This document shows positions 42,320 through 53,110 of a stretch of DNA of 64,000 nucleotides, piece after piece. The notes under the pieces were generated by a model. That model was given only the letters and a program-made list of their open reading frames with translations. It was not told where the DNA came from and searched no databases. The translations under genes were made by a program, and so were the position numbers. How positions within the stretch are numbered: the first letter of the stretch is position 1; the number at the start of each line of letters is the position of its first letter. The stretch is from NCBI GenBank assembly GCA_023014485.1, contig JAJOZX010002708.1, positions 124,001 to 188,000 on the forward strand. Direction: 5' to 3'. The stretch is from Bathynomus jamesi (lineage: Eukaryota > Arthropoda > Malacostraca > Isopoda > Cirolanidae).

Positions 42320-42387
42320 TATATATATATATTGTGTGAGTGTGTGTGCCCCCCCCTTTAAGAAATGTGTACGCCCCTGGAGCCAGG

Positions 42388-42718
42388 TTAAAACAAAGCA
42401 GCTGGTATGCAAAATTGCATATTCAGTGAACTTGTGAATACCAACCTTCTAAAATGGGGTTACCACACGCAATGTAGGTCGGCTTGAATTAGTTCAGTGT
42501 ATCTTCTGTCCCTATGAAACAGATTTTTATTGCCTTCTGAGCTTCACCTTCAGTAGACCCAGTTAAAATTATTTGAAATCAGGTTCTAACTAGCCTCCAC
42601 CACACACAAAAAAAAATCACTCAAGGTTTTTCTTCTTTATACAGAAACAATTTTTATATTACTCTTCAGTTGAAATTTTGCCACTTTTACTGATCAACCG
42701 AATCAGTTGATCGTCAGT
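42388..42718. other. Spacer, no gene recognised
   Basis: Continuation of the DNA interrupted by the 39.5-kb hAT; possibly decayed LINE, but no motif can be defended. Confidence 0.4.
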
Positions 42719-42965
42719 CAGTCCCGTAGCCAAGATTTCCCAAAGGGGAGGTCGAAATTCTAGAAAGGCGGACTTTTTGAGGGAATTTAGAGTAATTTGT
42801 GAAGTTTCCCACCGCAAAAATGCAAGTGTTTATTTACTAAGTGATATTATATATTATAATATCACATCATAAGTTATAACTATGGTTACAAACGTGGACC
42901 TTTCCTGTCAAGGGGAGGTTGTTCAACCCCTCCTACCTCCCCCCCCCCCACTGTCTACGGGCCTG
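42719..42965. mobile_element. hAT-type MITE
   Basis: Left CAGTCCCGTAGCCAAGATTT and right complement of CAGGCCCGTAGACAGTGGGG. About 247 bp with a C-run near the right end. Non-coding. Confidence 0.55.
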
Positions 42966-43017
42966 TTAGTTAGGTTTGAGAAAAATTGACTGTTTAGAGA
43001 AATCTACCTGAGGGTAG

Positions 43018-43052
<35 letters not shown>

Positions 43053-43261
43053 TAAACAAGTACGTATTTGAAGGTAAATAAAGCAGTTATGATAATTAAT
43101 CTCCAAATTATAAGACACCACCTATTTGTTGTGTTAATCGAATTTTTACTACTTTTTAGTTGAAAAATATAAGTTACTACAAGAATAAAGAACTAAAATG
43201 CAGTTTATTAAAAATTTAATTAATATTTCTTCTTTCTATTTTTATAATATGAATATTAAAA
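42966..43261. repeat. (TAA)n microsatellite and AT-rich spacer
   Basis: TAA repeats at 43021-43052, otherwise featureless. Confidence 0.6.
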
Positions 43262-43620
43262 CAAAAATTGTTTTTTATTTAAATTGTATTTAGCCTGTTT
43301 CAGTTTTTGTGTTTGAGAGAATGGTTACTGCGTCAATACGAAACGATGAATCCAATATACTGTACTCGCAGGCATATTTATTTTATTGCCTTATAAAAAG
43401 ATAATGGCATGTCTATTACCTATTGTACGTTTTGAGACCTTCTCTGGGTCTATTAGATTAGGGTGTATTTTGTGCTGATGGTGGTTTGCTGGGTGTGTTA
43501 TGCTCTATTTTAAAGTTTGTGATGTGGTATCGTGTTACTGCTTTTAGTTCCTAAAATCTATAGTTAGACGAATGATGCGGTCTCATGCTGCTGATGGTTA
43601 ATAATTAATTCAGTCTTGGA
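43262..43620 (-). pseudogene. CR1 3' end, 5'-truncated copy with empty hAT site
   Basis: The complement matches the 3' UTR of the CR1 copy at 34.3-36.4 kb, including AACTGAAACAGGCTAAA and the T/A-rich tail. It runs continuously across ATCATTCG(T/C)CTAA at about 43563-43575, where the other copy carries the hAT element. Confidence 0.8.
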
Positions 43621-43624
43621 AAAC

Positions 43625-43760
43625 CGAAGGCTTATAATGAACAGCAATACAATTGCAGGAACCAATATTTTCACTATTTATTAAATCGACTAAACGTTTC
43701 GGAAGTTCAACCTTCATCTTCAGTAGCTATAAAAGACATTATAAAACTATTTAAATAATT
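43625..43760. repeat. Retroelement-end-like sequence
   Basis: Contains CGTTTCGGAAGTTCAACC and TTCATCTTCAGTAGC, a phrase style seen near termini of Penelope-like elements. No protein attached. Confidence 0.3.
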
Positions 43761-44035
43761 AAAACTAAATATTTCTAACATGTATAAAATTGCAAAATTA
43801 ATTCGATATGGATACACAACACAACTTGTTATAATAAAGAAGACATTAATTAAAATCTTCCCTAAAAACTAAAAGCAATATAATTTAATTAAAATCTTTC
43901 ATAAAACCAAAATAAGTAAAATTTAATTAAACTAAAACGTTTCTAACTTAATAGCAATGCCATAATTATTAATGCAAAAATACCTTCGTTTAAGTTTACT
44001 TGTTCAAATGCTATCCGCAACAGAGAGGAAGCTTT

Positions 44036-46700
44036 CAGAAGGTACCGTCGCTATCCAATTCCTGACTCTCATTCAGCTTATATTTCTCCCCGGAATCGTG
44101 CAAAATCTGTTCTTCGACTCGCCAAAAATTCCTTCATCAGAAAAAAATGTGAAAACTTATCCAATTCTAATTCTTCTTGCCCTTTCTGGCACCTACCTAA
44201 GAACCTTCCTCTTCTTTCCCTCCTCTTTTCCACTCTGATGGCTCAGTTGCCGTCTCTTCTCTTGACAAAGCTGAACTCTTCGCTCAAACTTTCGCTTACA
44301 ACTCAACCCTGGACGATTCTGGTGCTGTTCCTCCATCTCCTCACCCCCTCTGACCTTACTATGTCTGAAATTAGAATCTCTTTCAAAGACGTTTTTTCTG
44401 CCCTATCTGGGTTCAACTCTAGGAGGGCGTACGGTCCTGATGGTGTTCCTCCTGTTGTTCTTAACTCTTTCGTCTTTGTCTTTCATCTGGTACTTTTCCT
44501 TTCTGCTGGAAGTTCGCTTTCATTCAGCTTGTCCCAAAGAAGGGTGACCACTCTCAACCCTCCAACTATCGTCCAATTGCTTTGATTTCTTGCCTTTCCA
44601 AAGTTTTTGAATCTATCCTTAATAGGAAGATTCTTAAACACCTCTCTTCTCACAATCTTCTTTCAGATTGTCAGTATGGGTTCCAGGCATGGGGCACTTA
44701 CTTGGTCAATGTAATTAATTACACTTACAATTACTTGACATATTCTCAATTACAATTATAATTACTCTAGATGGTGAAATACTTAATTACAATTACAATT
44801 ACTTAGTAAAGTAATTAATTACAATTATAATTACATTTACAGAGAATGGCATTTTTTTAATAAATACCCACTATTTGATCTATGTCATGCTTTTCTACCC
44901 ACGTATTTCAATTCCATTTTCAATTTTGTCCATCATCTTCAATGAAAACTAGATAATATTAGGTCAATAAAATGTACTCTTTTATAAAATTACATGGGAC
45001 TGTATTTTCCATCAAGCAGTTCCTGCTATGGACAATTGGACATTGAACATATGTATGCGATATGGTCTAATGAAACAAAAGATAAGGCATTCAAAAAATA
45101 CTAATATAAGACAAAAAACTGGCATTTACTGTACTTTATCAAAATAATAAGAGCAAAAAACTGGCACTTTAGTTAGGAGCATTTGAAATAAATGAAACAT
45201 TTTATTTCAAAAGAAAGCTCCCTGAGACATGATGAGCAAGTAGGTTAAACTATAAATATGACATTCATTTTAATATTCATGTAATTCAAAGTAATTAACT
45301 GTAATTGTATCACTTACTTTGGTTTCATAATGTAATTAATTACAATTACATTTTAGGTAGTCAATTACAATTACATGAAAAAATTTAATCAATTACAATC
45401 GATTACAATTACAAATTACAATTACCCCATGCCTGATGGTTCCGCAATGGACGCTCTACTGGCGATCTTCTTACATATCTTTCTGACTCTTGGTCATCCT
45501 CCTTTTGGGATTTCGGTGAAACTTTTGATACTGCGCTTCACATATGAAAAGCTTTTGATAGAATCTGGCACAAATCTTTAATTTCGAAACTGCCCTCCTT
45601 CGGTTTCTATCCTTCTATCTGTGCCTTCATCTCTAATTTTTCTGACCGATCTATAGCTGCAGTTGTAGATGGCCACTGTTCTTCTCCTAAAGCTATCAAC
45701 AGTGGTGTTCCTCATGGTTCTGTCCTGTCACCCACTCTCTTCCTTTTATTTATTAATAATCTTTTAATTCGCACTTCCTGTCCTATTCACTCCTATGCCA
45801 ATGATTCCACTCTTCACTTCTCCACCCGCTTTACACAGCGTCCGTCACAGCAGTCACTCCATGATTCGCGTAGGACGGCTATGGAACACCTGACCCCTGA
45901 TCTTTCTGCCATCTTTGATTGGGGCTTTCAGTGCCTCAAAAACTCAGTTCCTCTATCTGTCTACTCGTCACAATCTTCCACACGACTATCCCATTACCTT
46001 CAACAACACACAATTCAGTCCTTCCTCTTCTCTTAACATTCTTGACGTTTCCTTTTCTCGTGATCTTTCCTGGAAAGATCACATATACCCTCTTTCCAAA
46101 ACAGCTTCTATAAGGTTAGGTGTGCTGTACCGGCTCCGCAGTTTCTTCACCCACACTCAGTTGCTGTCTCTGTACAGGGTTTTTGTTCGCTCCTGTATGG
46201 AGTATGCTTCTCATATGTGGGGTGGCTGAACCCACACAGCCGTACTTGACAGGGTGGAATCGAAGGCTTTTTGTCTCATCAATTCCCCGCCTCTTACTCA
46301 CTGTCTTCAATCTCTCTCTCTTCGCCGCAATGTTGCCACACTCTCTTTACTATCGCTATTATAACGGACATTCTCTTCTGAACTTTCTAACTGCATGCCT
46401 CCTCCTTTAAGGAGAGCACGCAACACCACACTTTCTACATTTCCCATTCCTTTTCTATCCAACTCTCTAACGCGAGGGTTAATTGGTATTTTCAATCTTT
46501 CATCTACTCAGCCAGTGAACTCTAGAACAATCTTCCTCAATCCATCTTTCCTCCTGTCTATGACCTCTCATCTTTCAAACGCAGAGTGTCTTGGCATCTC
46601 GAAAACCCTGGACCTTGATTTTGGCTCTCTTCTTCTTCTATGGGGGAGGGGGCGCTTTTGCGAACATCCGCTCTTGCCCCCTCCTTCTGCATAAAAAGAA
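44036..46700 (+). pseudogene. Jockey-like LINE ORF2, split by a MITE, dead
   Basis: In order: RYRRYPIPDSHSAYISPRNR and LAKNSFIRKKCENL (44040-44160), VPKKGDHSQPSNYRPIALIS (about 44535-44590), FESILNRKILKHLSSHNLLS, QYGF (44672), then after the MITE the continuation GDLLT-like block, KAFDRIWHKSLISKLPSFGF, VPHGSVLSPTLFLLFINNLL, Y-A-N-D instead of YADD (about 45795), LNILDVSFSRDLSWKDHIYP and YRVFVRSCMEYASHMWGG (45915-46229), then DRVESKAFCLINSPPLTHCL and the C-terminal MPPPLRRARNTTLSTFPIPF up to about 46690. Several frameshifts, stops and the YADD to YAND change make it inactive. It is more similar to Jockey-clade RTs than to the CR1 copies in this window; clade by recall only. Confidence 0.8.
44684..45435. 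mobile_element. hAT-type MITE in the LINE, 8-bp TSD
   Basis: Ends CAGGCATGGGGCACTTACTT and complement of CAGGCATGGGGTAATTGTAA. Target ATGGGTTC is kept on the left and ATGGTTC on the right (one G lost); joining the flanks restores the LINE reading YGFRNGRSTGDLL. Subterminal regions are arrays of AATTACAATTAC. No coding capacity. Confidence 0.75.
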
Positions 46701-47467
46701 ATTAAGTGAGTGTTTCATTTTGTTAATACAGAAGGACTCCATCACTCGCATATACTAAATGTTATGGGTTTGGTTTGTTATCTTAAAATTACAACAGCTG
46801 AGGTTAAGAAAATGGATAATTTTTATATATTTTTTATTTTTATTTAAAAAAAATAAATTGCTTATTAGACTTTTAATGAAGTATACAACTACATATAAGT
46901 GGGGTTTTGTAGGTTAGGTTAGAGTAATTATCTTAGAATTTTTGCTTTCTCGCGCTAAGTAATTTGATATTTAGGTATTTGGGCGATTAATTATAATAGC
47001 CGAAGAACCATATTGGGCTCCAAATAAATCACCCAACAGAGCATACAAACATATGTAAGTGTTTTTATGTAAATTAGGTTTGGTAGGTTAGGTTAGGTTA
47101 GGATAGGTTAGATTTATTTGGAGCCCAATATGGATTTTGGCTAATATAATTAATCGCCCAAATATCTAAATATCTAATGAGTCTATACGATACACGAACT
47201 AGTCCCATTGTTAACTATTATTTATAGATTTATTTACCAAAACCACTTATTCATGGCGTAAAAGGCTATTTGGAATTTATTGATCTTTTTTTATTTTTTT
47301 TAAATAAAACAACAATCGTCTGCTATTATTAACTTTTATCAATTATAACTTCTTAGTAGACGGTTGGTTGTTTCTGAATGTAAGCTAATATCTGAATGAG
47401 AGGGAGTGGACATTTAGTCGATTAAATAAACAATGAAAATATTGGTTTCTGCAATTGTATTGCTGTT

Positions 47468-47470
<3 letters not shown>
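46701..47470. repeat. Spacer with a hairpin MITE
   Basis: 46972-47030 (TTTGGGCGATTAATTATAAT...CCAAATAAAT) is inverted at 47110-47170, around a centre carrying TTAGGTTAGGTTAGGATAGG at about 47091. The rest is AT-rich without a gene. Confidence 0.55.

Positions 47471-47541
<71 letters not shown>
47471..47541. repeat. (TA)n microsatellite
   Basis: About 34 TA units. The reading frame across it is not a gene. Confidence 0.95.
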
Positions 47542-47542
<1 letters not shown>

Positions 47543-47545
<3 letters not shown>

Positions 47546-47620
47546 CACAGACCGTGCATGGAACAAGGAACTCTTCTGGGAAATTACGTCCACTATTCCA
47601 TGTCAGTTCAACAGAATTTT
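47543..47620. mobile_element. CAGACCGTGCATGG family, left fragment
   Basis: ACACAGACCGTGCATGGAAC and the following GGAACTCTTCTGGGAAATTA match the family at 28.7 and 55.8 kb. It stops where the large inverted-repeat element begins; the family resumes at 51487. Confidence 0.6.
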
Positions 47621-48340
47621 GGGTCGAAAAAACATGACCATCACCGATGTTTTTGAAAATTGGCAAACCTATAGAGCTCGGTGAGTAAAACAGAATGGCA
47701 CTTGTTTCAATACTCTAGGTCACATAGTTTATGAGATATGGCCATTCAAATTTTGTAAAACAAGGTCAATTTCCAAGGTCATACCATATTTCCACATGAA
47801 ATATCTCAGCTCATATTACACTTACAGAGACCATTTAAAAGCTATTTTAAAGCTTTTAAGCAGATCTACAACTTTGTTTATATTCATATTTTACCTCAGT
47901 GGTCAAAAAAAAAGTTGATCTTATTTTGACCTTTGACCTTGTGTAGGTCATTCGATGCACAACCGATTTTTTTTTCCTTTCACCCAATTTTGGGTACACA
48001 TGTATACCTTAACCTAGAACAATATTTTAGTGTTGATTAAGTTAATTTAGACGCTACAGCCATTTCAGTGGACCATACCTACCTCCATTTTGACCAAGTA
48101 CCTTTTTCCACCAAACTTTGGAGCGCCGTTTCTTTGGAACTGTTTGAGCTAGAGTTGAGAAAAGTACCATTAGATTTGTCTCACTGAGATCTATAATATC
48201 TGCTATTTTAAGACAATTTGCCCTTTAATATGTATATTAAAATAACCTATTCCTTTATTTTTACCAATTGAGTTATAAGAACCGATTCTTGTCTAGCTGG
48301 GTGAAACCATGAAAAAAGAGGCATCAACATAACTTTATGA

Positions 48341-48735
48341 GAATAAAAACCCACTCTAATAGACAGAGTTTATTTCCACGACAGTTTCGACGCCCACTGG
48401 CATCCTCCTCGGGTGGATACAGAAACACAAATGAAACAAAACAAGAGGGAAAAACAGTTCAGGGATCGACCGTTAAGAAATTCGCACCTAGGTTGGATTC
48501 CATTCTCTCGAGACAGGAGGGGCATTTTCATTAAGTACATTCGCACAAATTTTAAAACTATCTCGAGAGAATGGAATCCAACCTAGGTGCGAATTTCTTA
48601 ACGGTCGATCCCTGAACTGTTTTTTCCCTCTTGTTTGTTTCATTTGTGTTTCTGTATCCACCCGAGGAGGATGCCAGTGGGCGTCGAAACTGTCGTGGAA
48701 ATAAACTCTGTCTATTAGAGTGGGTTTTTTTCTCA
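48341..48735. repeat. Long hairpin (173-bp arms)
   Basis: 48341-48513 and 48561-48735 are near-perfect inverted repeats separated by 47 bp. The arms carry TGGCATCCTCCTCGGGTGGA, ACGACAGTTTCGACGCC and TCCATTCTCTCGAGA. The GTCGAAACTGTCGTGGAAAT phrase resembles retroelement ends of the Penelope/DIRS style, but no protein is attached. It lies beside the inner edge of the left terminal repeat. Confidence 0.6.
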
Positions 48736-48897
48736 TATTTTGACCTTCACGTAAAAAAGTGAAGTTTTTTTGCATTTAACATAACTTTATATTTAAAAAA
48801 GGCAGTTATAGGTATTTACAATATATTTTATGGAAGCCATTACTGTTACATTTATGATAAATTTAGAATATAATTTATAATTAATATAATTTATAAT

Positions 48898-49900
48898 TTA
48901 TGATAATAATGCTGCCATCATGAGTTTGACATTCTGGTGCTTAGTGCAAATGCAGACAGAATGTGTTCCACTGGCACTGCCAACATATTCTTTTGGCCGA
49001 AGCTCTGCAAATTTTGAAAATCTTATTTTAATTGTTGGATGGTTTGTTTTAAAAAGCTCAAATGCTTCTTTAGGTTGCATAAGATTAGCGATTTTTGTTT
49101 TCTTTCCCGCCTACCATCAGCTCCTTTTACAGAAACATAGTCTTTCAACCCTGGGATTTGTCTACTCACATCTGGCGAATGATAGAAGTCAATTATTTTG
49201 GCAGCAGTTTCACTATTCAGGCGTTTCTCCAACGCGGATTAGGAGTTGAAAGCACTCCCTTCTCCCTCACCAAACTCTTTGCTTGCCTAGCCATGTAATC
49301 TGAGCACTTAAATTCTTCTCTGATCTTTACTTGTGTCCATCTTTTTGGTAGGATAGTAAGAATTGTCAGTTTTTCACTTCGACTTGTCACTTGATTAAAT
49401 TTCTCTTTTAGTTGTTGAAGAATCTCCAGTTCTGTATCATCTGAGTCACTGCATGAAAGTGGTTGTTTAGTTGCAAGTTCAAGCTTTCTTTTCACAACTC
49501 CTACTTTCCTCAACTTTCTCTTTGCATAACCAGCGCTGTCAGAGAGTTTACATGGTTTTATTGGGGGTCTCATCAAGTGTGGCCAATGAAGCATTGAATT
49601 TACTAAGCTCATACTGCATTTCAACTACATCTCCAACGGTTTCTAGCTCACATGGGGCACTTGATGAGGTGGATGGTGATTTTTCAAGTGGTTCACATTC
49701 AGGCGTTGGGGATGGAGGGGACGATTTGCTAGTATATTTTGATAGGTTGCACATGCTTTATGATTATTTGTTAGTTTCAATTCAGGATTTTGATCAATCA
49801 AATTTTTAGTCAATGCACGAATGCCCTTTTTCACTTTTCCTTTGTGTTTTTTAAATGGGTCACAACACAACCTGCCCATATTCAAACTGCTGAAATCCAT
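48898..49900 (-). pseudogene. Transposon protein of unknown superfamily, broken
   Basis: Read from 49900 downward across several frames: MDFSSLNMGRLCCDPFKKHK then KVKKGIRALTKNL and ACATYQNIL (a Cys-containing N-terminal region), a Ser/Pro/Glu-rich linker (SKSSPPSPTPECEPLEKSPS), LETVGDVVEMQYELSKFNAS, VVKRKLELATKQPLS, LKEKFNQVTSRSEKLTILTI, LPKRWTQVKIREEFKCSDYM with ARQAKSLVREKGVLSTPNPR, then DFYHSPDVSRQIPGLKDYVS, RKQKSLILCNLKKHL, and IRFSKFAELRPKEYVGSASG with THSVCICTKHQNVKLM at 48905. I recognise this as a recurrent multi-copy protein of invertebrate genomes with a CxCxxHQNVKLM-type block, but cannot name its transposon superfamily. At least four frameshifts; the C-terminal part is missing. 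Confidence 0.55.
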
Positions 49901-49919
49901 GTTTATCTAAAAAGAAAAA

Positions 49920-50400
49920 AAAACATGTAGCTTAAAAGCCAATTACACAAAATGGAAACAATTACAATTTTTTTATTTTCTTCAAATTAATTATACTTAG
50001 TATTGTACTTCACAATTTCAAGATCAATTGCAATTACAATTAATTTTGTCTGAATCAATTACAATTACAATTACACAAATATAACTATCTATTCTATATA
50101 TCTAATATATATCTAAAATAAATATATATCTATAAAAATATATATCTATATCTAAGTATAGCTAAATAACTATCAAAGGTTTATTTTCATTGGATGATGT
50201 ATGACTGCCAGATCTAGGGGTATAATTTTTAACAATTGACATTAATTGATCAGTTACATCAGTTATAGCTAAAAAATCATTACAATTACCTTTATTTTTA
50301 TTTTATTTTTAATCAATTACAATTATAATTAATGGAAATTAGGATCAATTAATTAAAAATACAATTATAATTATTCATTGTATCCACCCTGTTAAAAGCT
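49920..50400. repeat. AATTAC-rich block
   Basis: Repeated CAATTACAATTACAATTA and related strings, like the subterminal arrays of the MITE at 44684-45435, but without recognisable CAGGCATGGGG ends. Possibly a decayed relative. Confidence 0.45.
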
Positions 50401-51486
50401 ATTTTTGCTTAGATGGCACAAATAAAATCTGGACCTACTGATCTTGTTTCAGAGGTCTACAACAAGAAAAAATGTGCAGTTTGATTTACAGATTGGAATA
50501 AATACAGATGCCAAAAAAATCCTTGCTCCAAGGTTTAAATAAGCTTATTTTCACATGGATACATAGTGTTGTAAACAATGAATAAATACACAAAGTTAAG
50601 TAATTCTATTAAAACTCATCTAACTCTTAAAACTGAACTTATTCTATAGGGTAGTACCTATAGCCTAGTATAAGGTACTTATATAGTACTTAGCTTTACC
50701 TTTAAACAGGAGAGCAGGTTCGAAGTTCTTCACACTTTTGAATGTCCATATAAATTAATTAATTATGTAATTTAAATTACCTATATTATATAATTTTCTG
50801 AAATATAAAAAAAAAAAAATTTATAATAGGGCCGGATACTTATTCGACCAAATAACTGGGTTAGGTTAGGTTAGATAATTACCGATTTTTTGAAAATTAG
50901 CAGACATTATATATCTCAGTAAGAAAAATATAATGGTATTTTTCTCAACACTCTAGCTCAAACAGTTCCAAAGATACGGTGCTCCAAAGTTTGGTAGAAA
51001 AAGGTACTTGGTCAAAATGGAGGTGGGTATGGTCCACTGAAATGGCTGTAGCGTCTATACTAACTTAATCAACACTAAAAATCTTATTTTAGGTTAAGGT
51101 AGACATGTGTACCCAAAATTGGGTGAAAGGAGAAAAAAATCGGTTGTGCATCAAATGACCTACACAAGGTCAAAGGTCAAAAATAAGATCAACTTTTTTT
51201 TTTACCACTGAGGTAAAATATGAACAGAAACAAGTTGTAGATCTGCTTAAACGCTTTAAAATAGTGTTTAAATGGTCTCTGTATGTACAATAAGAGCCGA
51301 GATATTTCATGTTGAAATATGGTATGACCTTGGAAATTGACCTTTTTTTACAAAATTCGAATGGCCATATCTCCGGAACCATATGACCTAGAGTGTTGAA
51401 GCAAGCGTCATTCTGTTTTTCTCACAGAGATCTATAAGTGTGCCAATTTTCAAAAAAATCGGTGATGGTCACGTTTTTTTTCGCCC

Positions 51487-51973
51487 AACGTGGGCACCAG
51501 GTTTCTCAGGGGACCATTCTGAGTTTGTGTATATTAAACGGACGTGTTATGTGCCTTGAAAAGTGGACGCTCAATATCCCAGTTGAGGTTTAAGTTTTGT
51601 TTTTTGGCTAAAAATACAATAGTTACTCCTTTTTCTTTGATGTATTCAATCCGACGTGAATGCAACGAGTTTCTTGCGTATATTGAGGTTCTGAATGTAG
51701 TAGGCTAGGTGTAAGCTGTAAACCCAGATTCTGTCCCAAAGCTGGATCCTATCTGCTTTGCAGATAGCTGGTGAGGGAACTATATTTTGGGGCCTCTTTG
51801 CGAGTAACCCGGTGCCCACGTTGGGCTTTCCATCATGAAAAAGAAAAACTATAGTATTTGTCATTTATCATTACTTATTCGAACTATAGTGGATGTAATT
51901 TCCCAGAAGAGTTCCTTGTTCCATGCACGGTCGGTGTTTAACATATAAGTTTCTCAGGGGACCATTCTGAGTT

Positions 51974-51985
<12 letters not shown>
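51487..51985. mobile_element. CAGACCGTGCATGG family, right fragment
   Basis: Carries GGTTTCTCAGGGGACCATTC, GCAGATAGCTGGTGAGGGAA, AACTATAGTATTTGTCATTT and the complement of the CATGGAACAAGGAACTCTTC end near 51920, all shared with copies at 28.7-29.5 and 55.8-56.1 kb. It is followed by (GT)n/(TA)n. Confidence 0.6.
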
Positions 51986-52007
<22 letters not shown>

Positions 52008-52039
52008 ATATATATATATATACATTTGTACACCTTCCC

Positions 52040-52735
52040 TTCCAACCTTTCAGGTGTTCCGCGCTATGATTTTTCATTTCTTCCTCTTGAGTTGCCCTAG
52101 TGAAGTAGAGAGTTGGTTTCTTGGTTTCTTGCGCTTTCCACTTTCCATAGCCAGGTACTTCCGGCTCATCTGGAATTTATTCTTTGAAAGATTTGCACCA
52201 CTACACCAGTCGTATTTTGTATTTCCTTTGGCAGCTTATTGAACAGTTGAACAGCAAGAAATCTATTTTCCTTCAGAGTTAAGTATGTTCCCTGCCTAGC
52301 TTTTGGTTTCCTTTCCTACTTTCCACTGTTGTATGAGTGGTTCTAGGGTTCAAGGTGAGATTAGGAACTAGTTCCACCATTATTTTCCAAGTGTAAATGA
52401 TGATGTACCTCTCTTTTCTTTTTATGGAATATAAATTTCATTCACGTAACCTTTCCGAATAATTTTGTTCTTTGCATCCACTGATCTTGGCTGTCAAGCT
52501 TCTCTGAATCCCTTCTAATTGACTAATGTCTTCTTTTTCATGTGGAGATGTTAAGGCTGAACAATACTCCAACTTCGGTATGATCAGTGTTTTCAAGAGA
52601 GGAATTATTATATTCCTCTCCGTACTTTTAAAGGTTCTCAGTATCTGCCGAGTTATTCTTTTTGCTCTCTTTACTTACTGCCATCTTCTTTTGTGTCTTA
52701 AATTTCGTGTCATCGGTCATCATAACTCCTAAACT
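52040..52735 (-). pseudogene. LINE ORF2 C-terminal remnant
   Basis: The minus strand from 52735 reads TFKSTERNIIIPLLKTLIIP, KLEYCSALTSPHEKEDISQL and EGIQRSLTAKISG, then YSIKRREMYIIIYTWKIMVE, LVPNLTL and PDEPEVPGYGKWK near the end. This is the post-RT region of CR1-like LINEs (LEYC-x-x-LxSP, IQR-x-xTxKI). Several frame breaks. No RT core remains. Confidence 0.6.
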
Positions 52736-52740
52736 CCGTG

Positions 52741-52810
52741 TTCAATTATTATAATATAATAATATAATTATTATAATATTATAATATAATAATATAATAA
52801 TATAATAATT
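52741..52810. repeat. ATAATATAAT low-complexity tract
   Basis: Self-complementary TATAATATTATAATATAAT repeats immediately before a SINE. Confidence 0.85.
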
Positions 52811-52813
52811 TTT

Positions 52814-52945
52814 ATGCGCCTCGGTGGTGTAGTGGTTAGCGTCGTTGACTACGAATCCATCGGCCCGGGAATCGAGACCCGATGACTGCAGCCGGCGCGC
52901 AGCAAAACCCAGCTGTCTATCCTTCCACACAATAAAGAAATTGGT
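52814..52945 (+). mobile_element. tRNA-derived SINE (first of a pair)
   Basis: GCCTCGGTGGTGTAGTGGTT has a clear A box. A B-box-like GGGAATCGAGACCCGATG lies at about 52867-52884, near tRNA spacing. It is followed by CAGCCGGCGCGCAGCAAAAC and an A-rich stretch. A functional tRNA gene is unlikely because the acceptor stem does not pair. Confidence 0.6.
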
Positions 52946-52957
52946 TGGTAGATAATT

Positions 52958-53110
52958 GGATACCCTGGGTGGCCTAGTGGTTAAGACGCTGGGCTGTTGG
53001 TGGGGCGTGGTTCGGATTCCACGTTAAACTGTAGGTCTAAGATGGAATGACAAGCTTGACCTTCGTCAGAATGAACAATTCGGGCGGAAGCAAACCAAAG
53101 GTTAATTGGA
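52958..53110 (+). mobile_element. tRNA-derived SINE (second of a pair)
   Basis: ACCCTGGGTGGCCTAGTGGT gives an A box and GTGGTTCGGATTCCACG (about 53008-53024) a B box with one change. The body includes GGAATGACAAGCTTGACCTT and ends GGCGGAAGCAAACC. Different family from its neighbour. Confidence 0.6.

Larger units (their letters stand above)
39544..42379. mobile_element. hAT-type element with nested insertions, 8-bp TSD
   Basis: Ends CAGTGGCGTACATAAGAGGG (39544) and the complement of CAGGGGCGTACACATTTCTT (42379) are flanked by the exact 8-bp duplication GAGCCAGG (39536-39543 and 42380-42387). No transposase is recognised. Most of the interior is later material: a GGATGCGGATG-type MITE, (TA)n and an LTR-like block. 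Confidence 0.75.
47621..51486 (-). mobile_element. DNA transposon with ~590-bp terminal inverted repeats
   Basis: 47621-48215 is the reverse complement of about 50885-51486, beginning GGGTCGAAAAAACATGACCA on the left and GGGCGAAAAAAAACGTGACC on the right, through TGACCTTTGACCTTGTGTAG and on to AACTGTTTGAGCTAGAGT. The arms are diverged by substitutions and small indels. The centre holds a broken minus-strand gene (48898-49900), a hairpin insertion (48341-48735) and an AATTAC-rich block. The flanking sequence on both sides belongs to the CAGACCGTGCATGG family. No target duplication is clear; superfamily not assigned. Confidence 0.7.

Noticed and set aside
48337..48775. Coding frames on both strands over the 48.3-kb hairpin
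   Set aside because: They mirror each other because of the inverted repeat and match no protein I know.
52814..53025. Two tRNA genes
   Set aside because: A and B boxes are present but acceptor stems do not pair and the sequences continue into SINE bodies.
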